Source: Rhizobium viscosum
GTDB taxonomy: Bacteria > Pseudomonadota > Alphaproteobacteria > Rhizobiales > Rhizobiaceae
Direction: 5' to 3'
DNA length: 64,000 nucleotides
Assembly (NCBI RefSeq): GCF_014873945.1
Contig: NZ_JADBEC010000001.1
Span: 3,179,001-3,243,000 of the forward strand
Part shown: positions 52,541 through 61,623 of the stretch, piece by piece
Numbering within the stretch: position 1 is the first letter of the stretch
Layout: each line of letters opens with the position of its first letter
Made by a program: the position numbers and the translations under genes
The notes under the pieces: model-generated
What the model was told of the DNA's origin: nothing
The model's input: the letters and a program-made list of their open reading frames with translations, nothing else
Databases searched by the model: none

Positions 52541-52575
52541 GTCACATACTTTTATATTTATAAAAAGCTTGTGAC
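52541..52575. promoter_or_regulatory. AT-rich inverted repeat between the lipoprotein gene and prs
   Basis: Outer arms GTCACA (52541-52546) and TGTGAC (52570-52575) frame a near-palindrome CTTTTATA-TT-TATAAAAAG (52549-52567). It begins at the lipoprotein stop and lies about 70 bp upstream of the prs start. It could be a weak terminator or a regulator site for prs. Confidence 0.4.
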
Positions 52576-53411
52576 TAACCGCCCCGGCTTTGCCGCCAGG
52601 ATGTGAACTCGGTGATCGTCTTTGAAGCGATCTGCTGCATCACGGAGGCGGGCACGCCGGCCCAGGGATCGGCCGCCGCCGTCGGCACACTTTCCTGTCC
52701 CTGAATGCGGTGCAGCCGGGCGCCGGCATTGTCGAGCACATCCCATACATAGACCACGGTGACCTTGCCCTCGTCGCTGAAAGCGGAGAGGTAGCCCTTT
52801 AGAATATAGTCGCTGCTGGTATCGTTGGAGCTCTTGATGGCAAGGCCATGGGCGCGGGCCTCCGCGCCAAGCTGGCGGGACAGCGGGGTGACGGCTTGTA
52901 CGGGCGCACCGATGATGGGCAGGAAACGCACTGTATTGCCGCGTACCGAGGTCGATGACGAAACCGAAGGATCAAGCGCCGCTGTCTGCGTCGGCTGCTG
53001 CGGTGCCGGTTGCTCGGCGGCGGACGGTGGCGCCAGTGATTGGCCTGCGATCGGTCCGGAGGCGGCGGGCGAAGAGCCATCACGGGAAAGCGCATCGGCC
53101 TGGGCCTGCATGGTCGTCGGCGGAGCGCCGGTGCCGGGCCGGTAGGCCTGCGCCTGGTAGTTCGGCTGGGTCGGATAGGTCTCGCTGTAGGCTGGCGTAT
53201 AGTCGTTCCGACGGGGTGCCGCCGGGAAGGTCCGTTGCGGCGCTCCGGCCATACGCTCAGCTTCGCTCTGCGTCACCGGTGTGGATGAGCGCTGACTCGT
53301 CGAGGAGTCGCCGATTTCCATCGGCGGCGTGAGCGTCAATGCATCGGTCGTGTTGCAAGCAGAAAGCAAGGCAAGACAGATCAGGAGCATGGGCGCAGTC
53401 GCAACTCGCGT
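52575..53411 (-). CDS. Hypothetical lipoprotein
   Basis: 278 residues from the ATG at 53411. The lipobox LLSAC puts the lipidated cysteine at residue 20. A region of about 130 residues that follows is low complexity (Pro/Gln/Ser/Ala-rich, e.g. SAAEQPAPQQPTQTAALD). The C-terminal 100 residues are folded (GAPVQAVTPLSRQLGAEARA; YILKGYLSAFSDEGKVTVVY and VWDVLDNAGARLHRIQGQES), resembling lipoproteins of unknown function in rhizobia. The lipid should be attached by Lgt, encoded 3.3 kb away. Confidence 0.8.
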   Translation of the reverse strand, partial: TRVATAPMLLICLALLSACNTTDALTLTPPMEIGDSSTSQRSSTPVTQSEAERMAGAPQRTFPAAPRRNDYTPAYSETYPTQPNYQAQAYRPGTGAPPTTMQAQADALSRDGSSPAASGPIAGQSLAPPSAAEQPAPQQPTQTAALDPSVSSSTSVRGNTVRFLPIIGAPVQAVTPLSRQLGAEARAHGLAIKSSNDTSSDYILKGYLSAFSDEGKVTVVYVWDVLDNAGARLHRIQGQESVPTAAADPWAGVPASVMQQIASKTITEFTSWRQSRGG

Positions 53412-53516
53412 CATCCCTCGGTTCGTCCTTCCCACGTCAGCATCAGCCCCGTGCGAATTTATGGGGGTCGGGGGACCTGTCTGTCAATTCCGGATTCTTG
53501 CCGGTGATTGCGGAGG

Positions 53517-54668
53517 TTAGACCCCGATGAAATCCAGCGGATGGCGCGAAAGTGCACGCGGGGCTTCACCGGTCGTCAGATAGGTCTGTCCGAGGGTCAT
53601 GGCTGTGCCTGTGTCGGAATCGGCGATGATCATGTGCACGAAGAGCGACATGCTCGGCTCGATCGGCTGCGGGTTACCGGCATGGAACATCTGGTGCTCC
53701 ATCCAGGACGGCGAGAAGCGCGCGCCGAGCGAGTAACCGCAGGCATTCAGCCGATGGCGAGCGAGGCCGCGCTCATCCATGATCCTGGCATGCATGTCGA
53801 AGACATCACCGAAAGTATGGCCAGGCTTCAGCACGGTCTCGATCGCCTGGATCGTCTCGAGGCAGGCATTATAGAGTTCTCGATGGCGGTGCGTCGGCTC
53901 GCCGATGACGATCGTGCGCATCATGGCGGCATGATAATGCGCGTAAACGCCGGCCCATTCGAGGGTCAACTGATCATTGGCGTCGAGCTTGCGGCGGCCG
54001 GCCTTGTAGCGGCAGAGCAGGGCGTCGGCACCCGAGCCGATAATGAACTCGTTGGCCGGATAGTCGCCGCCGCCGGAGAAGATCGCGCCCTGCATGGCGG
54101 CGAGGATATCGGCCTCGTCCGCACCAGGCTTGGTCAGGCGGATTGCTGCATCCAGCGCATCGTCGGCCAGCACGGCGGCATGCTCGACATAGGCGACCTC
54201 AGTCGGGCTCTTGACGAGGCGCAGGCTGCTGACGAGGTAGGAGGCGTCGATGATCTGACCGAAGGTCGTCAGTTGCGAGTCGAGCAACCGGGAGATTCGG
54301 CCGGTCATTCCATGCGTGTCATATTCGACGCCGATACGGGTGCCGAGCAGGTCCATTTCGACCAGCAGGTTCTTCAGATCCATCGTCGGGTCGGCATTGA
54401 CGCGGTCGACCCAGACATGGATGTCCTCGATAACCGAGGTGTGCCGGGCCTGCCGCAGGTCGGCCGAGCGGGTAATCAGCGCCATGGTGCCGTCGGCCTT
54501 GACGACCAGCGTCTGGAAGAAGCAGTAGCCGAACGTGTCGTAGCCGGTCAGCCAGTACATGCTCTCCTGCGCGAAAAGCAGCAGGGCGTCGAGCTTTTCT
54601 TCTTTCATCTTGTCCGTCAGGCGGGCAAGCCGGCTTGCGAATTCAGCCCGTTCGAAATGAAGTGCCAT
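53517..54668 (-). CDS. M24 family (pita-bread) protein lacking metal ligands, ectoine-hydrolase-like
   Basis: 383 residues in two domains, N-terminal creatinase-type (1-150) and C-terminal pita-bread. The five aminopeptidase metal ligands look replaced: first Asp by Glu237, second by Ala248 (LEWAGVYAHYHAAMMRT), His by Tyr312 (GYSLG), and the last two Glu by non-acidic residues around 345 and 360. The pattern GYSLGARFSPSWMEH resembles the ectoine-hydrolase/creatinase branch rather than Xaa-Pro aminopeptidases. Metal-independent hydrolysis of a small amide is possible. Five bases from pgeF, same strand. Confidence 0.78.
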   Translation of the reverse strand: MALHFERAEFASRLARLTDKMKEEKLDALLLFAQESMYWLTGYDTFGYCFFQTLVVKADGTMALITRSADLRQARHTSVIEDIHVWVDRVNADPTMDLKNLLVEMDLLGTRIGVEYDTHGMTGRISRLLDSQLTTFGQIIDASYLVSSLRLVKSPTEVAYVEHAAVLADDALDAAIRLTKPGADEADILAAMQGAIFSGGGDYPANEFIIGSGADALLCRYKAGRRKLDANDQLTLEWAGVYAHYHAAMMRTIVIGEPTHRHRELYNACLETIQAIETVLKPGHTFGDVFDMHARIMDERGLARHRLNACGYSLGARFSPSWMEHQMFHAGNPQPIEPSMSLFVHMIIADSDTGTAMTLGQTYLTTGEAPRALSRHPLDFIGV

Positions 54669-54673
54669 GCTGC

Positions 54674-55468
54674 TTACATCTCCCTGATGCTGATCGCCGA
54701 AATCTGGCGGCCGTAATCCGGCTCCTTTTTATGTGTGGTGCGCCGATAGGAAAAAAAGCGCTCGCTATCGGGATAAGTGCAGAGACCGAGGCTTTCGGCA
54801 CGCACGCCGGCGTTTTTCAGCCGCTCGACGGTCAGTCCCGGCAGGTCGAACATCGCGTGGCCCGCCGAAGGGGAGGGGACGAAGTAGCGCTCATAGGCCG
54901 GATCATAGGCGAGGAAGCGCTCGACGAATTCCGGACCGACTTCATAACTTGCCTGGCTGATCGAGGGGCCGAGGCAGGCGACGATATTGTCCCTGTCAGC
55001 ACCAAGGGCCACCATGGCATCGATGGTGTTTTCAAGCACGCCGGTCAGTGCGCCCTTCCAGCCGGCATGGGCTGCGCCGATGACGCGTTTTTCAGGGTCG
55101 GCGAACAGGATCGGGCCGCAATCGGCTGCAAGCACACCAAGCACGATGCCCGGCGTAGCCGTGACCATGGCATCTGCCTGCGGTCGGTCGCCGTTATAGT
55201 CGGGCCCGATGGTGACGACGTCTGGCGAATGGACCTGATGGACGGTTGCTAACCGTTCTACCGGCAGATCGAACCAGGCGGCGACGCGTCTGCGGTTCTC
55301 CTGCACGTTTTCGCGCTCGTCATGCGAGCCAAAGCCGACATTGAGGCCGCGATAGATGCCCTGTGAAATGCCGCCAGCGCGGGTGAAATAGCCGTGGCGG
55401 ATCGAGCCGCCGGCCGCTTCATTCAGCAGCGCGCTTTCGATCGGTGCTGGAGAGGCCGCGTCTGTCAT
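54674..55468 (-). CDS. pgeF: Peptidoglycan editing factor / purine nucleoside phosphorylase-like
   Basis: 264 residues from the ATG at 55468 (GGAA upstream), older name YfiH/laccase domain. Zinc ligands are in ATVHQVHSPDVV (His), VLAADCGPILFA (Cys) and GAAHAGWKGALTGV (His). The enzyme has been shown to prevent misincorporation of amino acids into peptidoglycan and also to cleave purine nucleosides. It lies downstream of midA and lgt on the same strand, an order common in rhizobia. Confidence 0.93.
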   Translation of the reverse strand: MTDAASPAPIESALLNEAAGGSIRHGYFTRAGGISQGIYRGLNVGFGSHDERENVQENRRRVAAWFDLPVERLATVHQVHSPDVVTIGPDYNGDRPQADAMVTATPGIVLGVLAADCGPILFADPEKRVIGAAHAGWKGALTGVLENTIDAMVALGADRDNIVACLGPSISQASYEVGPEFVERFLAYDPAYERYFVPSPSAGHAMFDLPGLTVERLKNAGVRAESLGLCTYPDSERFFSYRRTTHKKEPDYGRQISAISIREM

Positions 55469-55573
55469 GTGATATTCCAGTTTTTGGAGAGGGATCGACG
55501 TCATCCTGGCCGGATCTCTTCCGGCGAAGCGGTGTCATTTTGCGGCGGATGTTGGCGAGCGCAAGGCTGCCTG

Positions 55574-56674
55574 TCAATCCACCGGACGGAACGGCATCAG
55601 GTCGATCGCCGGGTAGGAGACAGCGAGCACCTTGAAGAGTTCGCCCATGCGGCCTTCACCTGCACCGGCGAGCCGATCGACGGCGCTCTTGATGATCTGC
55701 TGCGTATGCGGCTCGCGGTCGCGGCCGAGGGCTGCGGCGCGTTCGAGGATGCCGAGGCCGGTCAGGAAGTCACCCTGGTGCAGCGCGCCGTTAATGTGGA
55801 CGCCTGCAGCGGCTGCCGTCTCCGCCAGTTGCTGGAAATCGACATGGCTTGTGAGGTCGGCTTCGCCGGGATGGGCAAGCGGCGGATCGAATTCGTGCAT
55901 TCGCACCGCCTGGAGCGTATCGCCGAAGCCGGTGACGAGATGTCCGTAGTCGATGGCGAGCGCCGTGCCGCTGAAGATCCGCAGCCTTTCGCAGATGGCG
56001 CTCATGACCGCCTGGCGGGCGGGCGAGATCTCGAACAGCGTACCAACCGGCACGTTCTGCGCAGGCTCCGGCAACAGTGCCGGATCGATGCCGGCAACGC
56101 CGGCCGCAAACATCAGTTCGCCATCGGCATCGAGGCCGACAGTGCGCTCACGAAAGCCGGTCGGGGTGCGGATGAATTGGCGGATCGGGATGGCGTCGAA
56201 GAGTTCATTGGCGACGATCAGGGTGAAGCCCGGCGGCACTTCGTCGAAGCCGGCATGCCAGCTGATCTTGCCTTCATGGGCTTCCAGTGTCTGGCCTTGG
56301 ACATCGCGCAGGCGCTCGCTGGTCTCAACGAGATGGACCGTCATATTGTCGAAGAGCGGCGGGGCGATACGCGAAATCACCCGCAGCATGTCCGCCATCA
56401 TCGTTCCGCGACCAGGACCGATCTCGACCAGCCGAACACCCGCCGGCGTTGAATGACGCTGCCAGGCGTGGACGACGAAGACGCCGATCATTTCGCCGAA
56501 GAGCTGGCTGACTTCAGGTGCCGTGACGAAATCGCCCGAACGGCCGAAGGGCTCGCGGGTGCGGTAGTAGCCGTGTTCGGGATCGGCTAGGCAAAGCGAA
56601 AAATAGTCGGTGACGCTGAGCGGCCCGTTTGCCTGGATGATCGTCTTGATCTTTTCGCTTAATGCGGTGGTCAT
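55574..56674 (-). CDS. SAM-dependent methyltransferase, MidA/NDUFAF7 family
   Basis: 366 residues. The glycine-rich SAM motif is VRLVEIGPGRGTMMADML, preceded by GDFVTAPEVSQLFGEMIG, the family signature. VANELFDAIPIRQF is also conserved. In eukaryotes the homologue methylates an arginine of complex I subunit NDUFS2 during assembly; the bacterial role is thought to be similar. The gene lies between lgt and pgeF (gaps 18 and 105 bp). Confidence 0.93.
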   Translation of the reverse strand: MTTALSEKIKTIIQANGPLSVTDYFSLCLADPEHGYYRTREPFGRSGDFVTAPEVSQLFGEMIGVFVVHAWQRHSTPAGVRLVEIGPGRGTMMADMLRVISRIAPPLFDNMTVHLVETSERLRDVQGQTLEAHEGKISWHAGFDEVPPGFTLIVANELFDAIPIRQFIRTPTGFRERTVGLDADGELMFAAGVAGIDPALLPEPAQNVPVGTLFEISPARQAVMSAICERLRIFSGTALAIDYGHLVTGFGDTLQAVRMHEFDPPLAHPGEADLTSHVDFQQLAETAAAAGVHINGALHQGDFLTGLGILERAAALGRDREPHTQQIIKSAVDRLAGAGEGRMGELFKVLAVSYPAIDLMPFRPVD

Positions 56675-56692
56675 CGCGGTCGTTCCGGAGCT

Positions 56693-57514
56693 TCAGTGCT
56701 GCAGGGCAGCAGCCTGGCGGCGGGCGCGGAAGATCGCCCAAAGGCCGAGCAGGATCATCGGGAGCGACAGGACTATGCCCATCGTCAGCCAGCTGGTGCC
56801 GAGCAGGTAGCCGAGCTGCGCATCCGGCTCGCGGAAGAATTCCACGAAGATGCGCGAGAGCGCGTAACCACAGACGAAAACGCCGGTGATGAGCCCGGGA
56901 CTCTTCAGGGCCTTGGCGCCGTAGACGAGCGCGGCAAGGACGAGCAGCAGGACGACGCCTTCGAGGCCGGCTTCGTAGAGCTGGCTCGGATGGCGGGCGA
57001 AGGGGCCGCCGGTCGGGAAGACGACTGCCCAGGGCACATCCGTCAGTCTGCCCCAGAGCTCGCCATTGATGAAATTAGCGATACGTCCGAAGAACAGGCC
57101 ACAGGGCACCACCGTCGCAACGATATCGAAGAGGCTCCAGATCGGGATGCGGTTGCGGCGGGCAAAGAGGATCATGGCGATCGTCGTGCCGGTCAGGCCG
57201 CCATGGAAGGACATGCCGCCGTTCCAGATCTGTATGGCGCGGATCGGATTTTCGATGATGGCGCCGAGATCGTAAAAGAGAATGTAGCCGATGCGACCGC
57301 CGAGAACGATGCCGAGGGCTGCCCAGACGATGAAGTCGTCGAGTTGGGCCCTTGTTATGGGCGAGGTATTGTTCGGCCAGAGTGTATCGTTTGCAGCAAT
57401 GCGGCGGGCGTAGACCCAGCCGAGCACAATGCCGGCGACATAGGCCAGACCATACCAATGAATCGCCAGCGGGCCGATCGAAAAAGCGATCGGGTCGATA
57501 TTAGGGAAAGGCAT
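56693..57514 (-). CDS. lgt: Prolipoprotein diacylglyceryl transferase
   Basis: 273 residues from [20 protein letters not shown]; a GTG 34 codons further up (57616) is an alternative start. Seven membrane spans and the signature [20 protein letters not shown] (Lgt family pattern) are present, with the HGG motif SFHGGLTG early on. It transfers diacylglycerol to the lipobox Cys of prolipoproteins. First gene of the lgt-midA-pgeF-M24 run. It is divergent from ubiK. Confidence 0.96.
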   Translation of the reverse strand: MPFPNIDPIAFSIGPLAIHWYGLAYVAGIVLGWVYARRIAANDTLWPNNTSPITRAQLDDFIVWAALGIVLGGRIGYILFYDLGAIIENPIRAIQIWNGGMSFHGGLTGTTIAMILFARRNRIPIWSLFDIVATVVPCGLFFGRIANFINGELWGRLTDVPWAVVFPTGGPFARHPSQLYEAGLEGVVLLLVLAALVYGAKALKSPGLITGVFVCGYALSRIFVEFFREPDAQLGYLLGTSWLTMGIVLSLPMILLGLWAIFRARRQAAALQH

Positions 57515-57736
57515 TATAGCAAGAAGATCAGCAGCTATCGGCAAGGTTTTCCTACCCGTTGAGATGCGCGGAACATGGCTCCGCGATCTCTGACGGTCAA
57601 GTGCATTGTTCGTCACGGCCCCGTGCGCAGGGGCTTATCCCGTGCAAAGCGCTTGCATCCTCAACGGCGAAGCCCTACCTCCATTTCAGTGGCTGCAAGG
57701 CCTGATATTCACGTCGTGCGAAGGGAGAAATACGCC

Positions 57737-57997
57737 ATGACGACCGGAACGAACCGCATCATGGATGAATTCGCCAAGCTGATGACCGACGCGGCAGGTG
57801 CCGCGCAGGGCGTGCGCAAGGAGGTCGAGACAGCCTTCAATGCCCATGCCGAACGCTGGCTGAACAGCATGGATGTTGTCAAGCGCGAGGAGTTCGAAGC
57901 TGTGCGCGAAATGGCGATCAAGGCCCGTGACGAAAACGAGGCGCTCGCAGCCCGCATCGCTGCGCTTGAAGCCAAGCTCGCCGCGAAGGGCAAGTGA
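57737..57997 (+). CDS. ubiK: Accessory factor UbiK family protein
   Basis: 86 residues from MTTGTNRIMDEFAKLMTDAA (AAGGGAGAAA upstream). BMFP/UbiK architecture: an amphipathic N-terminus, a central AGAAQGVRKEVETAFNAHAE and a C-terminal coiled coil (ENEALAARIAALEAKLAA). The family assists ubiquinone biosynthesis under aerobic growth and promotes membrane fusion in vitro. Divergent from lgt. The frame starting at 57575 is an artificial extension. Confidence 0.9.
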   Translation: MTTGTNRIMDEFAKLMTDAAGAAQGVRKEVETAFNAHAERWLNSMDVVKREEFEAVREMAIKARDENEALAARIAALEAKLAAKGK

Positions 57998-58398
57998 TAT
58001 CAGCTTAAATAAGATGCTGTATAAGGTGCGGCGTGGCTCATATGTAACATGCCGCATCTCCGATGAAAAAAATCAGGTGTAATTTCCACCTGTGGACACT
58101 GCCAAAAAAGCCAATGGGCAGAGTCTTTTACCTCCCCCGCTGAATTTGATTCCATAAGTGCTTTCCACAGCAGGTCCGGCCAAATTTCCGTGAAGGGGGC
58201 TGGCAGGTCGCAAGGGGCATTATACACTGATTTTAAATGATGATTCGAAGCGAATTGGTAAGCTCCGGGCAGGTTCACTGCGTTAGTCTGGCAGCGGTTC
58301 AGCGATCATCCCCAGTGGTTGTTTCCGGTATTGCGTGTGTCTCGTTTTGTGTTTTTCACGAAGTTAGGCCGCATTCATTCCGGTCAAGAAGGTGCTGC
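57998..58398 (+). other. 401-bp intergenic region, ubiK to ybjN-like gene
   Basis: No gene is supported here. A minus-strand frame of 92 residues (58000-58278) has no ribosome-binding site and a composition unlike the neighbours. The region is less GC-rich than average, with a stretch CATTATACACTGATTTTAAA (58218-58237) suggesting a promoter for the YbjN gene. Two short TGTGGA/TTCCACA pairs are seen, without a clear role. Confidence 0.4.
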
Positions 58399-58899
58399 AT
58401 GAGCCTTATGGAATTGGAAGTCGAACGCCAGTCGAACCCGGTCGATATGATCGAGTACGTGGCTTCAAACAATGACTGGGCATTCGAGCGCTCCGGCGAA
58501 GACGAGATCGCGATGACGGTCGAAGGTCGCTGGGCGGACTATCACGTCTCCTTCTCGTGGATGGAGGAATTCGAAGCGCTGCATCTCGGTTGCGCCTTCG
58601 ACATCAAGGTTCCCGAAATCAGGGTCAACGAGGTCGTGAAACTGCTCTCGGCGATCAACGGCCAGGTGCTGATGGGTCATTTCGACCTTTGGCGCCAGGA
58701 AGATGTCGTCATCTTCCGCCAGTCGCTGCTGCTTGCCGGCGGTGCGGAGCCTACCAACCGTCAGGTGGAAGTTCTGCTTTCCAGCGCGCTCGATACCTGC
58801 GAAGCTTACTATCAAGCTTTCCAGTTCGTCGTCTGGTCCGGTATGGAAGCCAATAAGGCGATGGAAGCGGTCCTGTTTGAAACCGTCGGTGAGGCGTAA
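58399..58899 (+). CDS. YbjN domain-containing protein
   Basis: 166 residues from MSLMELEVERQSNPVDMIEY (AAGAAGGTG upstream). The type III secretion chaperone-like YbjN domain spans the whole protein: DWAFERSGEDEIAMTVEGRW, FSWMEEFEALHLGCAFDIKV, and VNEVVKLLSAINGQVLMGHF followed by DLWRQEDVVIFRQSLLLAGG. Function in bacteria is thought to be as a regulatory or chaperone-like factor. Three bases separate it from proC, so the two are coupled. Confidence 0.92.
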   Translation: MSLMELEVERQSNPVDMIEYVASNNDWAFERSGEDEIAMTVEGRWADYHVSFSWMEEFEALHLGCAFDIKVPEIRVNEVVKLLSAINGQVLMGHFDLWRQEDVVIFRQSLLLAGGAEPTNRQVEVLLSSALDTCEAYYQAFQFVVWSGMEANKAMEAVLFETVGEA

Positions 58900-58902
58900 A
58901 AC

Positions 58903-59730
58903 ATGCCTGCGAGTGCCTTTTCCGCTGCCAATCCGGTCGTTCTCATCGGTGCCGGCAATATGGGCGGAGCGATGCTCTCCGGCTGGCTGAAGAGCGGCGT
59001 TCCGGGCTCTGCCGTGATCGTCGTCGATCCCGGCCCATCGCCGGCGATGCTGGCGACCATTGCCGATGCGGGTGCCTCCCATGTCACGGCCGCTCCCGCC
59101 AATCTCAAGGCCGGGGTTCTGTTCCTTGCCGTGAAGCCGCAGGTAATGGAAGCCGTGCTTCCGGCGGTCAAAAGTCTCGTCGGGCCTCAGACGGTTGTGG
59201 TTTCGGTCGCTGCCGGCAAGACGCTCGCCTTCCTCGAAAAACATCTCGGCGAGGCGGCCATGGTGCGCGCGATGCCGAACACGCCTGCCATGGTCGGGCG
59301 CGGCGTGACCGGCGCTTTTGCCAATGCACGTGTCAGCGCGGAACAGCGCGACGGCGTCAATGCTCTTCTTCGTGTGTCCGGCCCTGTCGAATGGGTGCCC
59401 GCCGAATCCGATATCGATTCCGTGACGGCGCTATCGGGCAGCGGGCCTGCTTATGTGTTTTATCTCGTCGAGTGTATGGCAGAAGCGGGCCGTAAACTTG
59501 GCCTGCAGGCGGACCTTGCCATGCGTCTTGCGCGGGAAACTGTCGCGGGGGCTGGTGAGCTGCTGCACCAGTCCCCCGACGACGCTGCGCGCCTGCGCCA
59601 GAACGTCACCTCGCCGGGCGGCACAACCGCTGCTGCACTTTCCGTACTGATGGCTGAAGATGGCATGCAGCCGCTGTTCGACGAGGCGCTCGAGGCTGCG
59701 CGCAAGCGTGCCGAAGAGCTCGCCGGCTGA
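58903..59730 (+). CDS. proC: Pyrroline-5-carboxylate reductase
   Basis: 275 residues. NADPH-binding motif [17 protein letters not shown] (residues about 11-27), active-site region [20 protein letters not shown] and the C-terminal signature [20 protein letters not shown] are all present. It reduces P5C to proline, the last step of proline synthesis. Translation is likely coupled to YbjN upstream and continues to the CsaA-like gene 11 bp downstream. Confidence 0.97.
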   Translation: MPASAFSAANPVVLIGAGNMGGAMLSGWLKSGVPGSAVIVVDPGPSPAMLATIADAGASHVTAAPANLKAGVLFLAVKPQVMEAVLPAVKSLVGPQTVVVSVAAGKTLAFLEKHLGEAAMVRAMPNTPAMVGRGVTGAFANARVSAEQRDGVNALLRVSGPVEWVPAESDIDSVTALSGSGPAYVFYLVECMAEAGRKLGLQADLAMRLARETVAGAGELLHQSPDDAARLRQNVTSPGGTTAAALSVLMAEDGMQPLFDEALEAARKRAEELAG

Positions 59731-59741
59731 GAAAGACTGTC

Positions 59742-60083
59742 ATGGCTGAAGAGATCGCTTTTGCTGATTTCGAGCGTGTGGATATCCGTATCGGGACCAT
59801 CATCGAGGCAAATCCCTTTCCGGAAGCACGAAAGCCGGCGATCAAGCTTCTGATCGATTTCGGCTCCGAGATCGGCGTCAAGAAATCTTCGGCGCAGATC
59901 ACGGTTCATTATTCGCCGGAACGGCTCGTCGGACGACAAGTGGCCGCAGTCGTCAACTTTCCGCCGCGCCAGATTGGCCCGTTCCGCTCGGAAGTGCTGA
60001 CACTCGGTTTTGCCGATGAGAAGGGCGATATTGTCCTTGCGGCTGTCGAGCGGCCGGTGCCGAACGGCCAGAGGCTGATGTAG
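59742..60083 (+). CDS. tRNA-binding (CsaA-like) protein
   Basis: 113 residues, the length of bacterial CsaA. The tRNA-binding OB fold reads [60 protein letters not shown] and [20 protein letters not shown]. CsaA proteins act as chaperones and may bind tRNA; no enzyme activity is known. It is the third gene of the YbjN-proC-csaA run. Confidence 0.93.
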   Translation: MAEEIAFADFERVDIRIGTIIEANPFPEARKPAIKLLIDFGSEIGVKKSSAQITVHYSPERLVGRQVAAVVNFPPRQIGPFRSEVLTLGFADEKGDIVLAAVERPVPNGQRLM

Positions 60084-60127
60084 GCCGTCACACTTCCTTA
60101 TCGTCGACCGGCATCATTCAAGCAGCC

Positions 60128-60697
60128 TCAGTGAATGTCGCGTGAGAGCGGATCGTTCAATGTGAAATCGTGAAAGACGGCTTCGAAGCCGGCACGCTGC
60201 GGTGAACAGAAGACGGGGCCGACCAGCACGTCCTCGAGAGCCGGATCGAACCAGGCGAGGCGGGCCATGCGCCATTCATCCATGGTGTCAGTACTGTACT
60301 GAATGAACAGCGCGTCGCCGTTGCGGGTGGCGCGGACCGAGATGGCATCGAAGTCATGGCCGATACGGAAGGCTGACCAGTCGGAATTGCCGTTGGTAAC
60401 CACGGTGCTGAAATGCCTGGCGCCATCGGTATATTCGATGCCGCATTTCATCCAGTGCTTCTCATCGGCGCGGATCATCAGGCCGGCCTGATCGTAGAGC
60501 GCTTCGTAGTTGCCGGAGAAGGTGACCTCGGCGGTGAAGTCACCCTTGCGGCTTTCATGCAGGAAGTGGCCGTCGTCGCGGTGGAAGCCATAATAGGTGC
60601 CTTGCCAGAAATCGGTCTTTTCGCCGGAGCGGACATGGAGCGCACCGTCGCGCTCCTCGAAGAAGGGTGGCGGGTTCAGCCAGCTCATATGCTTCAC
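60128..60697 (-). CDS. DUF1349 domain-containing protein
   Basis: 189 residues from GTG 60697 (AAGGAG eight bases before); the ATG three codons later is an alternative. DUF1349 signature: GLMIRADEKHWMKCGIEYTD, GARHFSTVVTNGNSDWSAFR, and a beta-sandwich of concanavalin-like fold. The family binds or acts on carbohydrates in some cases, but no catalytic residues are known. The start lies inside the stop of the MBL gene, so the two are coupled. Confidence 0.88.
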   Translation of the reverse strand: MKHMSWLNPPPFFEERDGALHVRSGEKTDFWQGTYYGFHRDDGHFLHESRKGDFTAEVTFSGNYEALYDQAGLMIRADEKHWMKCGIEYTDGARHFSTVVTNGNSDWSAFRIGHDFDAISVRATRNGDALFIQYSTDTMDEWRMARLAWFDPALEDVLVGPVFCSPQRAGFEAVFHDFTLNDPLSRDIH

Positions 60698-60699
60698 GC

Positions 60700-61344
60700 T
60701 CAGATCTCCTTCAGGAAGGGATTTTCACGGCGTTCGTCACCGATGCGGCTGCCCGGTCCATGGCCGCAGATGAAGCCGACATCGTCACCGAGCGGCAGCA
60801 CCTTGTCCCGGATGGAATCGAGAAGCTGGCGATGATTGCCACCGGGCAGATCTGTGCGGCCGATCGAGCCGTTGAAGAGCACGTCGCCGAGATGGGCGAA
60901 TTTCTGGGCGCGGTTGAAATAGATGACGTGGCCCGGCGCGTGGCCCGGCGTGTGATAGACCTCAAATTCGTGGGAGCCGAAGGAGATCTTGTCGCCGTCC
61001 TTCAGCCAGCGGTCAGGCGTGACGTTCTGCAGGCCCTGGACGCCATATTTCTCGGCTTGGGTCTCGATGCGCTGCAGGAGCGGCAGGTCGTCCTCATGCG
61101 GGCCGACGATATCGACGCCGAGCTTTTCCTTCAGCTCCTTGGCGCCGCCGGCATGATCGAGATGGCCGTGGGTAAGCCAGATTTCCTTGATCTTGAGACC
61201 ATGTTCTTCGATCACGCTTGCAATAACGGGCACGTCACCGCCGGGATCGATGACCACGCCTTCCTTCGTATCGGGGTCGAAGAGAATGGTGCAGTTCTGC
61301 TGGAAGGGTGTCACCGGAATGATGCCGGCCTGGAGCATGCCCAT
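60700..61344 (-). CDS. MBL-fold metallo-hydrolase (glyoxalase II-like)
   Basis: 214 residues. Metal ligands: THGHLDHAGG (HxHxDH), HTPGHAPGHV (His) and HLGDVLFNGSIGRTDLPGGN (Asp) and CGHGPGS (His). The arrangement IIPVTPFQQNCTILFDPDTK at the start is typical of the single-domain glyoxalase II-like group (YcbL). The substrate is probably a thioester or similar. It overlaps or abuts DUF1349 and lies 280 bp from the SH3 gene. Confidence 0.94.
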   Translation of the reverse strand: MGMLQAGIIPVTPFQQNCTILFDPDTKEGVVIDPGGDVPVIASVIEEHGLKIKEIWLTHGHLDHAGGAKELKEKLGVDIVGPHEDDLPLLQRIETQAEKYGVQGLQNVTPDRWLKDGDKISFGSHEFEVYHTPGHAPGHVIYFNRAQKFAHLGDVLFNGSIGRTDLPGGNHRQLLDSIRDKVLPLGDDVGFICGHGPGSRIGDERRENPFLKEI

Positions 61345-61623
61345 GAATGCCTCGCTTCGTGTCTTTCAATTGCCTGTCTCTATAGGCGCAAACGCCGCCG
61401 AAGGCAGCCGGAATTTTCGGCCGGCTCACGCGAAAACGACAGGCTGCAACAGGAATTTATCGGCTTACGGAGAGCGGCGCGGCACTGCTTCTGGGTTGAT
61501 TTTTGAAGGGATTTCAGATGCTTGCTGCGGTCTTCTTTGTGCCATTCTTCGGCCACGTCTACCGCGGCGGAACAACCACGCAACCCGTGCGTTGTCAGCC
61601 CATCGCAACAAGGAGACCTTATA

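Noticed and set aside
58000..58278. 92-residue minus-strand ORF in the ubiK-YbjN gap
   Set aside because: No ribosome-binding site, odd composition, and it spans the likely promoter of the YbjN gene.
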